Shown piece by piece: positions 1-8,003 of a stretch of 20,086 nucleotides of DNA. Each line of letters starts with the position of its first letter. Position 1 is the first letter of the stretch. The notes under the pieces were generated by a model. That model saw nothing but the letters and a program-made list of their open reading frames with translations, was not told the DNA's origin and made no database searches. A program made the position numbers and the translations under genes. The DNA comes from Emcibacter sp. (lineage in GTDB: Bacteria; Pseudomonadota; Alphaproteobacteria; Sphingomonadales; Emcibacteraceae): NCBI GenBank assembly GCA_027019205.1, contig JALUWZ010000029.1:1-20086 (forward strand). Direction: 5' to 3'.

Positions 1-1
1 T

Positions 2-343
2 ACCAGCGGCCATTATTTTGTCCAGGCCAGAGTTAACGGGACGCCTGTTACCTTTATGGTTGATACCGGCGCGACCGATGTGGCGCTGAGCCGTAAAGAT
101 GCCCGGGCGATTGGCCTGCCGGTTGACAGCCTGAACTATTCCATGCCCTACAAGACCGCCAACGGGGTGGCTTATGGCGCCCCGGTCAGGATCGGAAATA
201 TCACCCTTGGCCCGATCAGTAAAAATAATGTGGCGGGGTCTGTCGTGGCGGACGGGCTGGATTATTCCCTGCTCGGGATGAGCTTTCTCAATAAGATTAC
301 CGGATATAAAGTCATTGATGGTGTCTTGACATTATATCCCTGA
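2..343 (+). CDS. Retropepsin-like aspartic protease, TIGR02281 family (5' truncated)
   Basis: The reading frame is open from the first bases of the window and stops at 341-343, so only the C-terminal part (about 113 residues) is present. The retropepsin active-site signature is seen as M-V-D-T-G-A-T-D-V-A-L-S at 56-91, followed by the usual A-x-x-I/L-G-L segment (residues DARAIGLP). A second hydrophobic strand near the end reads LLGMSFLNKI, the L-L-G-M-x-F-L turn typical of clan AA proteases. Members of this alphaproteobacterial family normally have an N-terminal membrane anchor and face the periplasm; that part lies outside the window. They are presumed to act as homodimers because each chain has one DTG. 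The substrate is unknown. The next gene, gshA, starts 47 bases downstream on the same strand; co-transcription is possible but not shown. The first ATG at 56 sits inside the catalytic motif and is not a real start. Confidence 0.88.
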   Translation, partial: TSGHYFVQARVNGTPVTFMVDTGATDVALSRKDARAIGLPVDSLNYSMPYKTANGVAYGAPVRIGNITLGPISKNNVAGSVVADGLDYSLLGMSFLNKITGYKVIDGVLTLYP

Positions 344-390
344 GGCCCCACATATTTTGCTTCCAAAGAAAATAATAATGCGAAACCGAT

Positions 391-1785
391 ATGCCAGATC
401 ATAACCAGCCAAATATCTCATCTGCCAAAGACTGCCCGATTGAAAATAAACAGCAGTTGATTGATTATATTGCCTCCGGTTCGAAAGCGCCGGACGACTG
501 GTCAATCGGTACCGAGCATGAAAAATTCAGCTTCTGTGTTGATAGCCTGAAACCGGTGCCTTACGCGGGCAAACGCAGTATTCACGCCATCCTGAGGGCC
601 ATGCAGGATTATGGCTGGTCGCCGATGATGGAGGGGGACATCCTGATCGGCCTGACAAAGGAAGGTCAGTCAGTGACGCTGGAACCCGGGGGGCAGCTGG
701 AACTTTCCGGCGCCATGTGCCAGACATTGCATCAAACCTGTGGCGAGGTCGCGAGCCATCTGAAACTTGCCAAGGCGGTCAGTGACAAGATCGGTATCGG
801 CTTTCTCGGCATGGGATTCAATCCCAATACCGCCCGCGCCGATGTGCCGGTCATGCCCAAGGGGCGCTATGTCATCATGCGTAATTATATGCCGAAAAAG
901 GGTAATCTCGGCCTTGACATGATGCTCAGGACATCAACCATTCAGGTTAATCTTGATTATGCCAATGAGGCGGATATGGTCAAAAAATTTCGCGTGTCGC
1001 TGGCCCTGCAGCCGGTGGCCACGGCGTTGTTTGCCGCCTCGCCCTTTACCGAGGGCAAGCCCAATGGCTATTTGAGTTACCGCAGCCATATCTGGACCGA
1101 TACCGACCCGGATCGTTGCGGGATTCTGCCCTTCGTGTTTGAGGACGGCATGGGGTTTGAGGCTTACGCGGATCATGTGCTTGATGTGCCAATGTATTTT
1201 GTTTATCGCGGCGGAAAATATATTGATGTTTCCGGACAGTCTTTCCGGGATTTTCTGCGCGGCGAATTGCCGGGCTATCCGGGCCATAAACCAACCATTC
1301 AGGACTGGGAAGACCATATGAGCACCCTGTTCCCCGAAGTGCGGCTGAAGAAATTTCTTGAAGTACGCGGGGCCGATGGCGGGACATGGAACCGGATTTG
1401 CGCCCTGCCCGCCCTGTGGACCGGCCTGTTTTACGATCAGACCAGTCTGGATGCGGCCTGGGACATGGTCCGGGACTGGACGGCAGAAGACCATGAATAT
1501 CTGCGGACCAATGTGCCGGTCAAGGCGCTGGCGACCCCGTTCAGGAACGGTACGGTGCAGGATATTGCCCGCGAGATGCTCACCCTGTCCGCCCATGGCC
1601 TGAAACGCCGGGCGCGGCTGAACAGCACTGGTGAGGATGAGAGAATTTTCCTCAACCCGCTCAGGTCCATTGTCGAGAGGGGGCAGACGATTGCCGAAGA
1701 GATGCTGGAAAAATATTACAAGCCGGTTGACCAGGGCGGCTGGGGCGAAAATATAGACTATATTTTCAGGGATTATGCCTTTTAG
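391..1785 (+). CDS. gshA: Glutamate--cysteine ligase (plant/alphaproteobacterial type)
   Basis: Catalyses the ATP-dependent joining of L-glutamate and L-cysteine to gamma-glutamylcysteine, the first step of glutathione synthesis in the cytoplasm. The 464-residue length fits the GCS2 family shared by plants and alphaproteobacteria rather than the longer E. coli GshA. Recognisable segments are IGTEHEKF (residues 39-46), which carries the acidic metal/substrate ligands, TLEPGGQLELSG (96-107), and a C-terminal half containing EVRGADGGTWNR and KARLNS-like basic stretches (seen as KRRARLNSTGEDE). The start at 391 gives the expected N-terminus, but no strong Shine-Dalgarno precedes it, only AT-rich sequence. 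The stop at 1783-1785 lies one base from the stop of the convergent ZnuA-like gene, so any terminator must sit inside coding sequence. gshB is not in the window. Confidence 0.93.
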   Translation: MPDHNQPNISSAKDCPIENKQQLIDYIASGSKAPDDWSIGTEHEKFSFCVDSLKPVPYAGKRSIHAILRAMQDYGWSPMMEGDILIGLTKEGQSVTLEPGGQLELSGAMCQTLHQTCGEVASHLKLAKAVSDKIGIGFLGMGFNPNTARADVPVMPKGRYVIMRNYMPKKGNLGLDMMLRTSTIQVNLDYANEADMVKKFRVSLALQPVATALFAASPFTEGKPNGYLSYRSHIWTDTDPDRCGILPFVFEDGMGFEAYADHVLDVPMYFVYRGGKYIDVSGQSFRDFLRGELPGYPGHKPTIQDWEDHMSTLFPEVRLKKFLEVRGADGGTWNRICALPALWTGLFYDQTSLDAAWDMVRDWTAEDHEYLRTNVPVKALATPFRNGTVQDIAREMLTLSAHGLKRRARLNSTGEDERIFLNPLRSIVERGQTIAEEMLEKYYKPVDQGGWGENIDYIFRDYAF

Positions 1786-1786
1786 G

Positions 1787-2752
1787 CTATTTGAGGTTAT
1801 TAAAATCCTCGAACATGCCGCCTCTGTCCTGGCAATCGACAATGCTTTGGGCCATTTCCTCCATCATGGAGAAATATAGCTCCGGCCCCTTGTCCTGATA
1901 GAGGCCGAGGGGGTCAACGATGGCGAAGCCTGCCTTGGTGCCGCTCATGACCACGGTGGCGATGCGCGGATGAGCGCCCGGCATGGCAAGGACACAGGTA
2001 GCCTTCTTGTCCCGGGCCAGTTTTTTCAGCATATTGATATGTTTCACGCTCGGCATCTGGTCGGATTTCAGCAGGATGGCACCGATACTTTTCAGGCCGA
2101 AGGCCTTCTCGAAATACTGGAAGGCGTCATGATAGACAATCATCGGTTTATGGCGCAGGGGCCTGAGTTTTTCGCGGATATCCTCTTCCATCCGGTAGAG
2201 CCGGGCAATTGTGGCGTCGGCATTCCGGATATAGGTCAGGCTGTGGCCAGGGTCGAGGGAGGACAGGGTTTCCTCAATAATCCTCACCATGCGCCGGGCA
2301 TTGGCCGGGTCCAGCCAGATATGAAGATCCGGCTTGTTGCCTTTATCCGGCCTCTGCGAGTTTTCCCTGTCGCTGTACCATATCTTGCGGCTGCGATAGG
2401 GGATAAGATTTATACCTTTTTGCCGGGCCATGGGAATTGCCACAAGATGCGCGCTGTCACGGGCAAGAATTCTTTTCAGGAAGATTTCCATATTCGGATC
2501 AATATAGAATATCACATCCGCCTTGTAGAGCTGTCGGATATTTGACGGCCTGAGCCGGTAAATATGCGGGTCAAGGCCACCTTTGACCATCAGATCAAGC
2601 TTTCCCCGATTGCCCATGACATTGGCGACCAGCGAATGCAGCGGCTTGATGGTGGCGATTACTTTTAAGTCTTTCGCCCGGGTGTCGGGGATTGGCGAGA
2701 GGAAAACACCGGCAAGAAAAACAGTCAACAGGATTTTACACATCGGTTTCAT
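1787..2752 (-). CDS. ZnuA-like metal ABC transporter substrate-binding protein
   Basis: A 321-residue exported protein of the cluster A-I (ZnuA/TroA, SBP_bac_9) family, which captures Zn2+ or Mn2+ in the periplasm for an ABC permease. The N-terminus (MKPMCKILLTVFLAGVFLSP) is a signal peptide, probably cleaved after residue 26 (TRA|K). The four expected ligand positions are present: H39 (KPLHS), H63 (DPHIYRLRPS), H144 (LHIWLDP) and H208 (VYHDAFQYFEKAFGL). A late D280 in VDPLG matches the usual acidic position. The loop between H63 and H144 has no His/Asp-rich stretch, so it lacks the zinc-sensing loop of classical ZnuA. Three histidines plus H39 favour zinc over manganese, but this is inference. 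No permease or ATPase gene lies beside it, so it is an orphan. Upstream lies a promoter with an overlapping Zur-like palindrome. Confidence 0.85.
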   Translation of the reverse strand: MKPMCKILLTVFLAGVFLSPIPDTRAKDLKVIATIKPLHSLVANVMGNRGKLDLMVKGGLDPHIYRLRPSNIRQLYKADVIFYIDPNMEIFLKRILARDSAHLVAIPMARQKGINLIPYRSRKIWYSDRENSQRPDKGNKPDLHIWLDPANARRMVRIIEETLSSLDPGHSLTYIRNADATIARLYRMEEDIREKLRPLRHKPMIVYHDAFQYFEKAFGLKSIGAILLKSDQMPSVKHINMLKKLARDKKATCVLAMPGAHPRIATVVMSGTKAGFAIVDPLGLYQDKGPELYFSMMEEMAQSIVDCQDRGGMFEDFNNLK

Positions 2753-2774
2753 ATCATTCTTAACGGGGTTTTTT

Positions 2775-2787
2775 GTAATAGTATCAC
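2775..2787 (-). promoter_or_regulatory. Candidate Zur operator upstream of the ZnuA-like gene
   Basis: GTAATAGTATCAC is a 13-base near-palindrome (half-sites GTAATA and GTGATA on opposite strands, one mismatched pair). Outside the central base it matches 10 of 12 positions of the published gram-negative Zur consensus GTTATAWTATAAC. It ends 23 bases from the start codon of the zinc-type binding protein and touches the proposed -10 box, a position suited to repression. Binding by Zur is inference; no zur gene is in the window. Confidence 0.5.
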
Positions 2788-2814
2788 GTATAAAATGACT
2801 GTCGGCAGAGTCAA
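2787..2814 (-). promoter_or_regulatory. Candidate sigma70 promoter of the ZnuA-like gene
   Basis: On the minus strand a TTGACT -35 box (2814-2809) is followed after 16 bases by TATACG (2792-2787). The -35 matches 5 of 6 consensus bases and the -10 matches 4 of 6. The predicted start of transcription is near 2780, inside the Zur-like palindrome. Confidence 0.4.
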
Positions 2815-2978
2815 GAAATATGTTATTTTGCCTTGATCATTCCCTATTTGTTGCGTATCTGATAGAGGGGGAGCTGAATTTTATGAATCGGTTGGCTCTG
2901 GACCCGGCTAATATGCTATGGTTCGCAGGGCAGGGCGTTACCGGTTCTCTCTGGATGATAGATGTATATGGAACAAAG

Positions 2979-3773
2979 ATGATAGTGAAGCAGAATTTCC
3001 GGAATATGGCCAAAAATATCAGACCGTTGTTATTTTCCCTGCTGGCGGCGGGGTTGCTGGCGGGATGTTCCAGCACGGACCGCCTGAAATACCAGGAAAG
3101 CAGCGTGACCGAGATATATGACCGGGCGCTGGATTATCTCAACAAGGGGCAGTACAAGTTTGCCGCTGTTGCCTTTGACGAGGTTGAACGCCAGCATCCC
3201 TATTCATCATGGGCGCGCCGGTCACAGCTGATGTCGGCCTATTCCTATTACAAGGCCAAGAAGCTGGAAGAAGCCATTCTGGCGGCGCAGCGCTTTGTCT
3301 CCCTGCATCCAGGCAACAAGGACGCGGCCTATGCCTATTATCTGATTGGCATTTGTCATTATCTGCAGATTGCGGATGTGCGCCGCGACCAGAAGGAAAC
3401 CGAACAGGCGCTGGCCGCCTTGAGTGAGGTGGTGCGCCGCTTTCCCTTTTCAAAATATGCCGCCGATGCCAAATTGAAAATTGATCTGACCCGGGATCAT
3501 CTGGCGGGCAAGGAAATGGAAATTGGCCGTTTTTATCAAAATAATGATGAATATTTTGCTGCCATTGGCCGTTTTAATAATGTGATTAATAAATATCAGA
3601 CCACCAGTCATGTTCCCGAAGCCCTGGAACGGCTGACAGAGATATATCTTGCGGTTGGTATCCTGCCGGAAGCCTATAAAACGGCGGCGGTGCTCGGCGC
3701 AAATTATCCGGACAGTGAATGGTATAAATACTGTTATGATATGATACAGAAATATAATGTGCAGAAACCTTAA
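2979..3773 (+). CDS. bamD: Outer membrane protein assembly lipoprotein BamD
   Basis: BamD is the essential TPR lipoprotein of the BAM complex that inserts beta-barrel proteins into the outer membrane, working with BamA on the periplasmic face. The sequence has a lipoprotein signal peptide with lipobox L-A-G-C, then TPR-like helices: YDRALDYLNKGQYKFAAVAFDEVERQHPYS, the Y-Y-K-A-K-K-L-E-E-A repeat, and later EIGRFYQNNDEYFAAIGRFNNVINKY, all typical of YfiO/BamD. The start is uncertain. ATG 2979 has GGAA five bases upstream and puts the lipobox Cys at residue 29. ATG 3006 gives a shorter classical signal peptide (Cys at 21) but lacks a good ribosome site. ATG 2883 has a strong AGGGGGAG but would add 32 residues before the 2979 start and leave an over-long n-region. 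The frame is open back to 2820. recN follows after 36 bases on the same strand. Confidence 0.92.
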   Translation: MIVKQNFRNMAKNIRPLLFSLLAAGLLAGCSSTDRLKYQESSVTEIYDRALDYLNKGQYKFAAVAFDEVERQHPYSSWARRSQLMSAYSYYKAKKLEEAILAAQRFVSLHPGNKDAAYAYYLIGICHYLQIADVRRDQKETEQALAALSEVVRRFPFSKYAADAKLKIDLTRDHLAGKEMEIGRFYQNNDEYFAAIGRFNNVINKYQTTSHVPEALERLTEIYLAVGILPEAYKTAAVLGANYPDSEWYKYCYDMIQKYNVQKP

Positions 3774-3809
3774 TAATCGGGGGATTTCCGGTCCCGGGGT
3801 ATAGCCTGG

Positions 3810-5483
3810 ATGCTCAACAGCCTGACAATTAACAATATTATTCTCATCGACCGGCTTCATATTGAATTTGAGGACGGTCTGTGTGTATTGAGCGGGGAAA
3901 CCGGGGCGGGAAAATCCATTTTGATGGATAGTCTCGGGCTGGCCATGGGCGGGCGCGGCGGACGCGAGCTTGTCCGTCATGGCTGCGAGCAGGCCAGTGT
4001 CATTGCCGATTTTTATCTGCCGGATCATCATGCTATCTGGTCTTTTTTCAAGCAAAGCGGTCTTGACAGTGACCCGGAGGGGCAGATCATCCTGCGCCGC
4101 ACCCTGACCCGGGAGGGACGAAGCCGGGCCTATATCAATGATAAGCCGGTCAGCATCGGCCTGCTGCGGGAGGTTGGCGATATGCTGGTCGAGATTCACG
4201 GGCAGCATGACGAGCGCGGCCTGCTCAATCCGGCGGGACACCGCAAATTACTGGATGATTATGGCCAATATGGCGATGTTCTGGAACGGGTGAGACATCT
4301 CTATGCCGACCTGACGCGCCTTGCCGAACAGCTTCGGCTGGAACAGGACAAGCTTGCCCGGGCGCAGGCGGATGAGGATTATGTCCGTCATAATCTGAAG
4401 GAACTGGAAGATCTGGCCCCGCAATCCGGCGAGGAAAGACAGCTCGCGGAGGAGCGAAGCCGAATGATGCAGGGCGAACAAATGTCAGGCGGTCTGAAGG
4501 AGATACTGGCAGATCTGTTGAGCAGGGGCGGTATTGACGCCACTCTCAGATCACTGATCCGCCGGGTCAGCCGCATGGCAACACAGGACAAGGGTATGCT
4601 TGACCCGGTGGCGGACTGTCTGGACCGGGCCGCGACCGAAACAGCCGAGGCCATCGCCCTGCTGGAGGCAACCCTGCGTAATCTGGAATTTGTTCCAGAG
4701 GAGCTGGAAAATACCGAAGAACGGCTTTTCGCCCTGCGGGCCGCCGCCCGTAAACATAAATGTCAGGTTGATGACCTGCCGGAGATATTGAAGGATTTTG
4801 ACCGTAAATGCCATGCTCTGGATTATGGTGATGAAGAGGTGCGCCGCCTGCAGGGCGACGTCGCGGCGGCCCGTGAAATATTTCATCAGGCGGTCCGGGA
4901 GCTGAGCGCCGCCCGCGAAAAGGCTGCTGCAGAGCTTGACAGTCTGGTCAATGCCGAGCTTGCGCCGCTCAAGCTCGAAAAGGCTCATTTTGCGACCTGT
5001 CTTGTGCCGCTTGAGATCGCACAATGGGGCGAGGCCGGCGGTGAGCGGGCCGAATTCATGATTTCCACCAATCCCGGCGCCCCTTTGGGTGGTCTGGTCA
5101 AGGTGGCCTCGGGCGGGGAGCTGTCCCGCTTCATTCTGGCCTTGAAGGTGGTTCTGGCGCGCAAAACCACGGTGCCGACTTTGGTCTTTGACGAGATCGA
5201 CCGGGGGGTCGGCGGGGCGGTTGCCGATGCGGTGGGTGCGCGCCTTGAACGGCTGGCTGCCGAAGCCCAGATTCTGGTGATCACCCATTCCCCGCAAGTG
5301 GCCTCGCGCGCGGCCAATCACTGGTTGATTGAAAAATCGGCAAAAAATCATAACAGTGATGTATTTACGACGATTATTTCCCTTGATGATCAGGGCCGGA
5401 CCGAGGAAATTGCCCGGATGCTGGCCGGGGCGGAAATTACCGATGAAGCCCGGGCTGCCGCACAGAGTCTGTTGCAGCCATGA
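3810..5483 (+). CDS. recN: DNA repair protein RecN
   Basis: An SMC-like ATPase that binds broken DNA ends and promotes RecA-dependent double-strand break repair in the cytoplasm. The 557 residues match the family length. Walker A is GETGAGKS (residues 29-36). A central charged coiled-coil runs from about residues 150 to 380. The ABC signature is ASGGELSRF (from about 433), Walker B is TLVFDEIDRG (D461, E462), and the H-loop is ITHSPQVA (H493). The start at 3810 gives the canonical N-terminus MLNSLTINNI; a GGGG run lies 10 bases upstream. Its stop overlaps the ligA start in an ATGA arrangement (5480-5483), implying translational coupling. No LexA box was recognised in the 36-base gap after bamD, so any SOS control would have to come from elsewhere. 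Confidence 0.96.
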   Translation: MLNSLTINNIILIDRLHIEFEDGLCVLSGETGAGKSILMDSLGLAMGGRGGRELVRHGCEQASVIADFYLPDHHAIWSFFKQSGLDSDPEGQIILRRTLTREGRSRAYINDKPVSIGLLREVGDMLVEIHGQHDERGLLNPAGHRKLLDDYGQYGDVLERVRHLYADLTRLAEQLRLEQDKLARAQADEDYVRHNLKELEDLAPQSGEERQLAEERSRMMQGEQMSGGLKEILADLLSRGGIDATLRSLIRRVSRMATQDKGMLDPVADCLDRAATETAEAIALLEATLRNLEFVPEELENTEERLFALRAAARKHKCQVDDLPEILKDFDRKCHALDYGDEEVRRLQGDVAAAREIFHQAVRELSAAREKAAAELDSLVNAELAPLKLEKAHFATCLVPLEIAQWGEAGGERAEFMISTNPGAPLGGLVKVASGGELSRFILALKVVLARKTTVPTLVFDEIDRGVGGAVADAVGARLERLAAEAQILVITHSPQVASRAANHWLIEKSAKNHNSDVFTTIISLDDQGRTEEIARMLAGAEITDEARAAAQSLLQP

Positions 5484-7579
5484 GCGGATCAGGTTATCAT
5501 TCCATTCCCGTAACGAAGCTTGACAGGGATCAGGCGAGAGCAGAACTGATCCGACTTGCGGACGAAATTTCCCGGCATGACAAATTATATCACGGTCAGG
5601 ATGCCCCCGTTATAAGTGACGCGGAATATGATCAGTTACGGAAACGTAATGAAAAAATAGAGGCGCGTTTTCCTGAATTAATTCTGGAAAACAGCCCGAG
5701 CAACAGGGTCGGCAGCCCGATGACCTCTGGCAGTCATTTTGCCAAAGTTGCCCATGCCGTGCCGATGTTGTCTCTCGACAATGCCTTCAGTCCGGAGGAT
5801 GTTTTCGAGTTTGTTGCGAAAGTGAAACGTTTTTTGGGCTTGTCGGAAGGGGACGGGCTGGCGTTATTGGCGGAGCCTAAAATTGATGGCCTGTCGGCAT
5901 CGCTGCGTTATGAAAAAGGTCTGTTCATACAGGGGTTAACCCGGGGCGACGGGAAGGTTGGGGAGGATATTACCGAAAATCTGCGCACCATTCAGGACAT
6001 CCCTGAAAGACTCGCAGGGCGGGACTGGCCTGATGTGGTGGAAATCCGTGGCGAAGTCTATATGGCGAAGGATGATTTTTTCGCGCTTAATCAGGCGCAG
6101 GAGAAATTGGGCAAACCCCCCTTTGCCAATCCGCGCAATGCGGCGGCGGGGTCGCTGCGTCAACTGGACAGCCGGATTACCGCGACCCGGCATCTGCGGT
6201 TCTTTGCCTATGCCTGGGGCGAGATTTCCGCCCCCTTTGGCGAGACGCAGCAGCAGTGTCTGGAGAAAATGCAGACCTGGGGATTTGCCGTCAATGATCT
6301 GGCTCTGATCTGCCCGGATGCAACGGCGGCCATTGCCCAATATAATCATATTGCCGACCTGCGGGCGCGGCTTTCCTATGATATTGACGGGGTGGTTTAC
6401 AAGGTCAACCGGCTCGACCTGCAACAGCGTCTTGGTATGGTGGCCCGGGCGCCACGCTGGGCCATTGCCCATAAATTTCCGGCTGAAAAGGCCCGGACAT
6501 TCCTGAAATCCGTCGATTATCAGGTCGGCCGCACCGGGGTTATCACACCGGTGGCGCGGCTTGCCCCGGTGACTGTCGGCGGGGTGGTGGTGGCCAATGC
6601 AACCCTGCATAATGCCGATGAAATCGCCCGGCTTGGCCTTAAAATCGGTGACGAGGTGATCATTCAGCGGGCCGGGGATGTCATCCCGCAGGTGGTGGAG
6701 GTGGCAAAAACAGGCGCGGACAGCCGGGATATTATTTTCCCGCTGACCTGTCCGTCCTGCCACAGTCGTCTGGAGCGCGAGGAAGGCGAGGTGGCGTGGC
6801 GCTGTTCCGGCGGTCTGGTCTGTCCGGCCCAGCGGGTTGAGAGATTACGTCATTTTGTCTCACGCAACGCCTTTGATATTGATGGCCTTGGCAGGAAACA
6901 GATCGAGTTCCTGTTTAACGAGGGATTGATCGAAAGTCCGGCGGATATTTTTACCCTGCAGGAGAAAGACCAGAAACGTGAAAAACGGCTGAAAGACTAT
7001 GAGGGATGGGGTGATCTTTCGGTAAAAAATCTGTGGGCGGCAATAGATGACAAAAGAATAATTGCCATGGACCGCTTGCTGTTTGCCCTTGGTATCCGTC
7101 ATATCGGCCAGCAGAATGCCCGGCTGTTATGTCTGAATTACCTGAATATGGCAGCCTTCAGTACCGCGATGGAGTCCGCGCAGGATACGGACAGCACGGC
7201 ATATCAGGAATTGTTGAATATTGACGGTATCGGCCCGAAGGTGGCGGATACGCTGGTTGCTTTCTTTGGCGAGCCGCATAACCTGCAGGTGCTGGCCCAT
7301 TTAATGGCGCAGGTCACGGTTGAGGATTTTGTGGCGCCGGAAACAGACAATTCGCCGCTTGCCGGCAAGACCATCGTCTTTACCGGCTCTCTGGAAAAAA
7401 TGACCCGTCAGGAAGCCAAGGCCTCCGCCGAAAAGCTCGGCGCCCGGGTATCAGGATCAGTGTCCAGAAAAACAGATATTCTGGTCGCCGGACCCGGGGC
7501 CGGATCAAAGCTCAAAAAAGCGGAAACCTTCGGGGTCCGGGTTCTGAATGAACAGGACTGGCTTGACCTGATCACCTGA
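5480..7579 (+). CDS. ligA: NAD+-dependent DNA ligase LigA
   Basis: Seals nicks in duplex DNA using NAD+ during replication and repair. The 699 residues cover the full family architecture. Domain Ia lies at about 15-80, with HDKLYHGQDAPVISDAEYDQL. The adenylation domain has the catalytic lysine K134 in AEPKIDGLSA, followed by the motif EIRGEVYM (188-195) and SYDIDGVVYK (299-308). Next come the OB fold, a zinc finger with C424, C427, C442 and C448, helix-hairpin-helix repeats including LNIDGIGPKVAD (579-590), and a C-terminal BRCT domain (about 624-699). Nothing essential is missing. Translation probably depends on the ATGA overlap with recN, because no clear Shine-Dalgarno is seen. A hairpin without a T-tract lies 34 bases downstream. 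Confidence 0.97.
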   Translation: MSGSGYHSIPVTKLDRDQARAELIRLADEISRHDKLYHGQDAPVISDAEYDQLRKRNEKIEARFPELILENSPSNRVGSPMTSGSHFAKVAHAVPMLSLDNAFSPEDVFEFVAKVKRFLGLSEGDGLALLAEPKIDGLSASLRYEKGLFIQGLTRGDGKVGEDITENLRTIQDIPERLAGRDWPDVVEIRGEVYMAKDDFFALNQAQEKLGKPPFANPRNAAAGSLRQLDSRITATRHLRFFAYAWGEISAPFGETQQQCLEKMQTWGFAVNDLALICPDATAAIAQYNHIADLRARLSYDIDGVVYKVNRLDLQQRLGMVARAPRWAIAHKFPAEKARTFLKSVDYQVGRTGVITPVARLAPVTVGGVVVANATLHNADEIARLGLKIGDEVIIQRAGDVIPQVVEVAKTGADSRDIIFPLTCPSCHSRLEREEGEVAWRCSGGLVCPAQRVERLRHFVSRNAFDIDGLGRKQIEFLFNEGLIESPADIFTLQEKDQKREKRLKDYEGWGDLSVKNLWAAIDDKRIIAMDRLLFALGIRHIGQQNARLLCLNYLNMAAFSTAMESAQDTDSTAYQELLNIDGIGPKVADTLVAFFGEPHNLQVLAHLMAQVTVEDFVAPETDNSPLAGKTIVFTGSLEKMTRQEAKASAEKLGARVSGSVSRKTDILVAGPGAGSKLKKAETFGVRVLNEQDWLDLIT

Positions 7580-7612
7580 AGCTATGCTGATATTCTGGTG
7601 ATTTCCATGCAG

Positions 7613-7635
7613 AGCCATGCAATATACGCATGGCT
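7613..7635. other. Stem-loop downstream of ligA
   Basis: AGCCATGC and GCATGGCT form an 8-bp perfect stem around the 7-base loop AATATAC. A further CCATGC copy at 7605-7610 could pair with the same right arm. No T-run follows, so this is not a classical intrinsic terminator. It may stabilise the 3' end of the bamD-recN-ligA transcript. Confidence 0.35.
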
Positions 7636-7722
7636 GTAGTGCAAAAACGCCCTCTACTCATTTTGCCTGTCCGGCCCTAGATATAGCTCATCGCCTAATG
7701 AATGACGATAAAATTTAACAAG

Positions 7723-7750
7723 TTAACATTCAACAGATTTTTTTTATAAA
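7723..7750 (+). promoter_or_regulatory. Candidate promoter of the 78-residue small gene
   Basis: TTAACA (7723-7728, 5/6 match to -35) and TATAAA (7745-7750, 5/6 match to -10) are separated by 16 bases. Transcription would start near 7757, only about 5 bases before the ATG at 7762. The transcript would be almost leaderless, and the AAAGG at 7748-7752 would lie outside it. Confidence 0.35.
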
Positions 7751-7761
7751 GGTTTAGATCA

Positions 7762-7998
7762 ATGACAAATTTTGTAACGACATACAATTTCATGGATCTG
7801 TTGAAGGACAATGGTGTTGTTCCTCAGACAGACGTGAATTCATACAACATGAAGGCCATTTTTAATGGACTGGTTGGTCGGCTGTCTTCGAAGATTGAGC
7901 GGCCCGTCAGACATTATGACTTTATGGACCTTCTGCGCGATAAAGGGGCCATGCCGGTTCCAAGCAATGATAACCGCCCGAATATCCGGGTTGCCTGA
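7762..7998 (+). CDS. Small protein with a duplicated FMDLL motif, function unknown
   Basis: A 78-residue protein with no family I recognise. It has an internal repeat: Y-N-F-M-D-L-L-K-D-N-G-V-V-P (residues 8-21) returns 44 residues later as Y-D-F-M-D-L-L-R-D-K-G-A-M-P (52-65). The linker is mildly basic, and the C-terminus PVPSNDNRP resembles tails common in short alphaproteobacterial proteins. There is no signal peptide, membrane helix or cysteine. An AAAGG lies 9 bases before the ATG, and a promoter-like pair lies just upstream. The repeat is conserved in protein more than in DNA (different codons for the two L-L pairs), which argues that it is translated. The gene ends 5 bases from the convergent prmA stop. 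It could be a small regulatory or protein-binding peptide; this is a guess. Confidence 0.65.
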   Translation: MTNFVTTYNFMDLLKDNGVVPQTDVNSYNMKAIFNGLVGRLSSKIERPVRHYDFMDLLRDKGAMPVPSNDNRPNIRVA

Positions 7999-8003
7999 AG
8001 CTT

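Noticed and set aside
1777..1787. GCCT-TTT-AGGC hairpin at the gshA / ZnuA-like junction
   Set aside because: Only a 4-bp stem, built from the facing stop codons; too weak for a terminator.
934..1842. 302-residue open frame antisense to gshA
   Set aside because: No recognisable domain; it lies wholly opposite a well-supported gene and reads as a shadow of its codon bias.
3450..4241. 263-residue minus-strand frame opposite bamD and recN
   Set aside because: It spans two conserved genes and a gap on the other strand and has no domain features.
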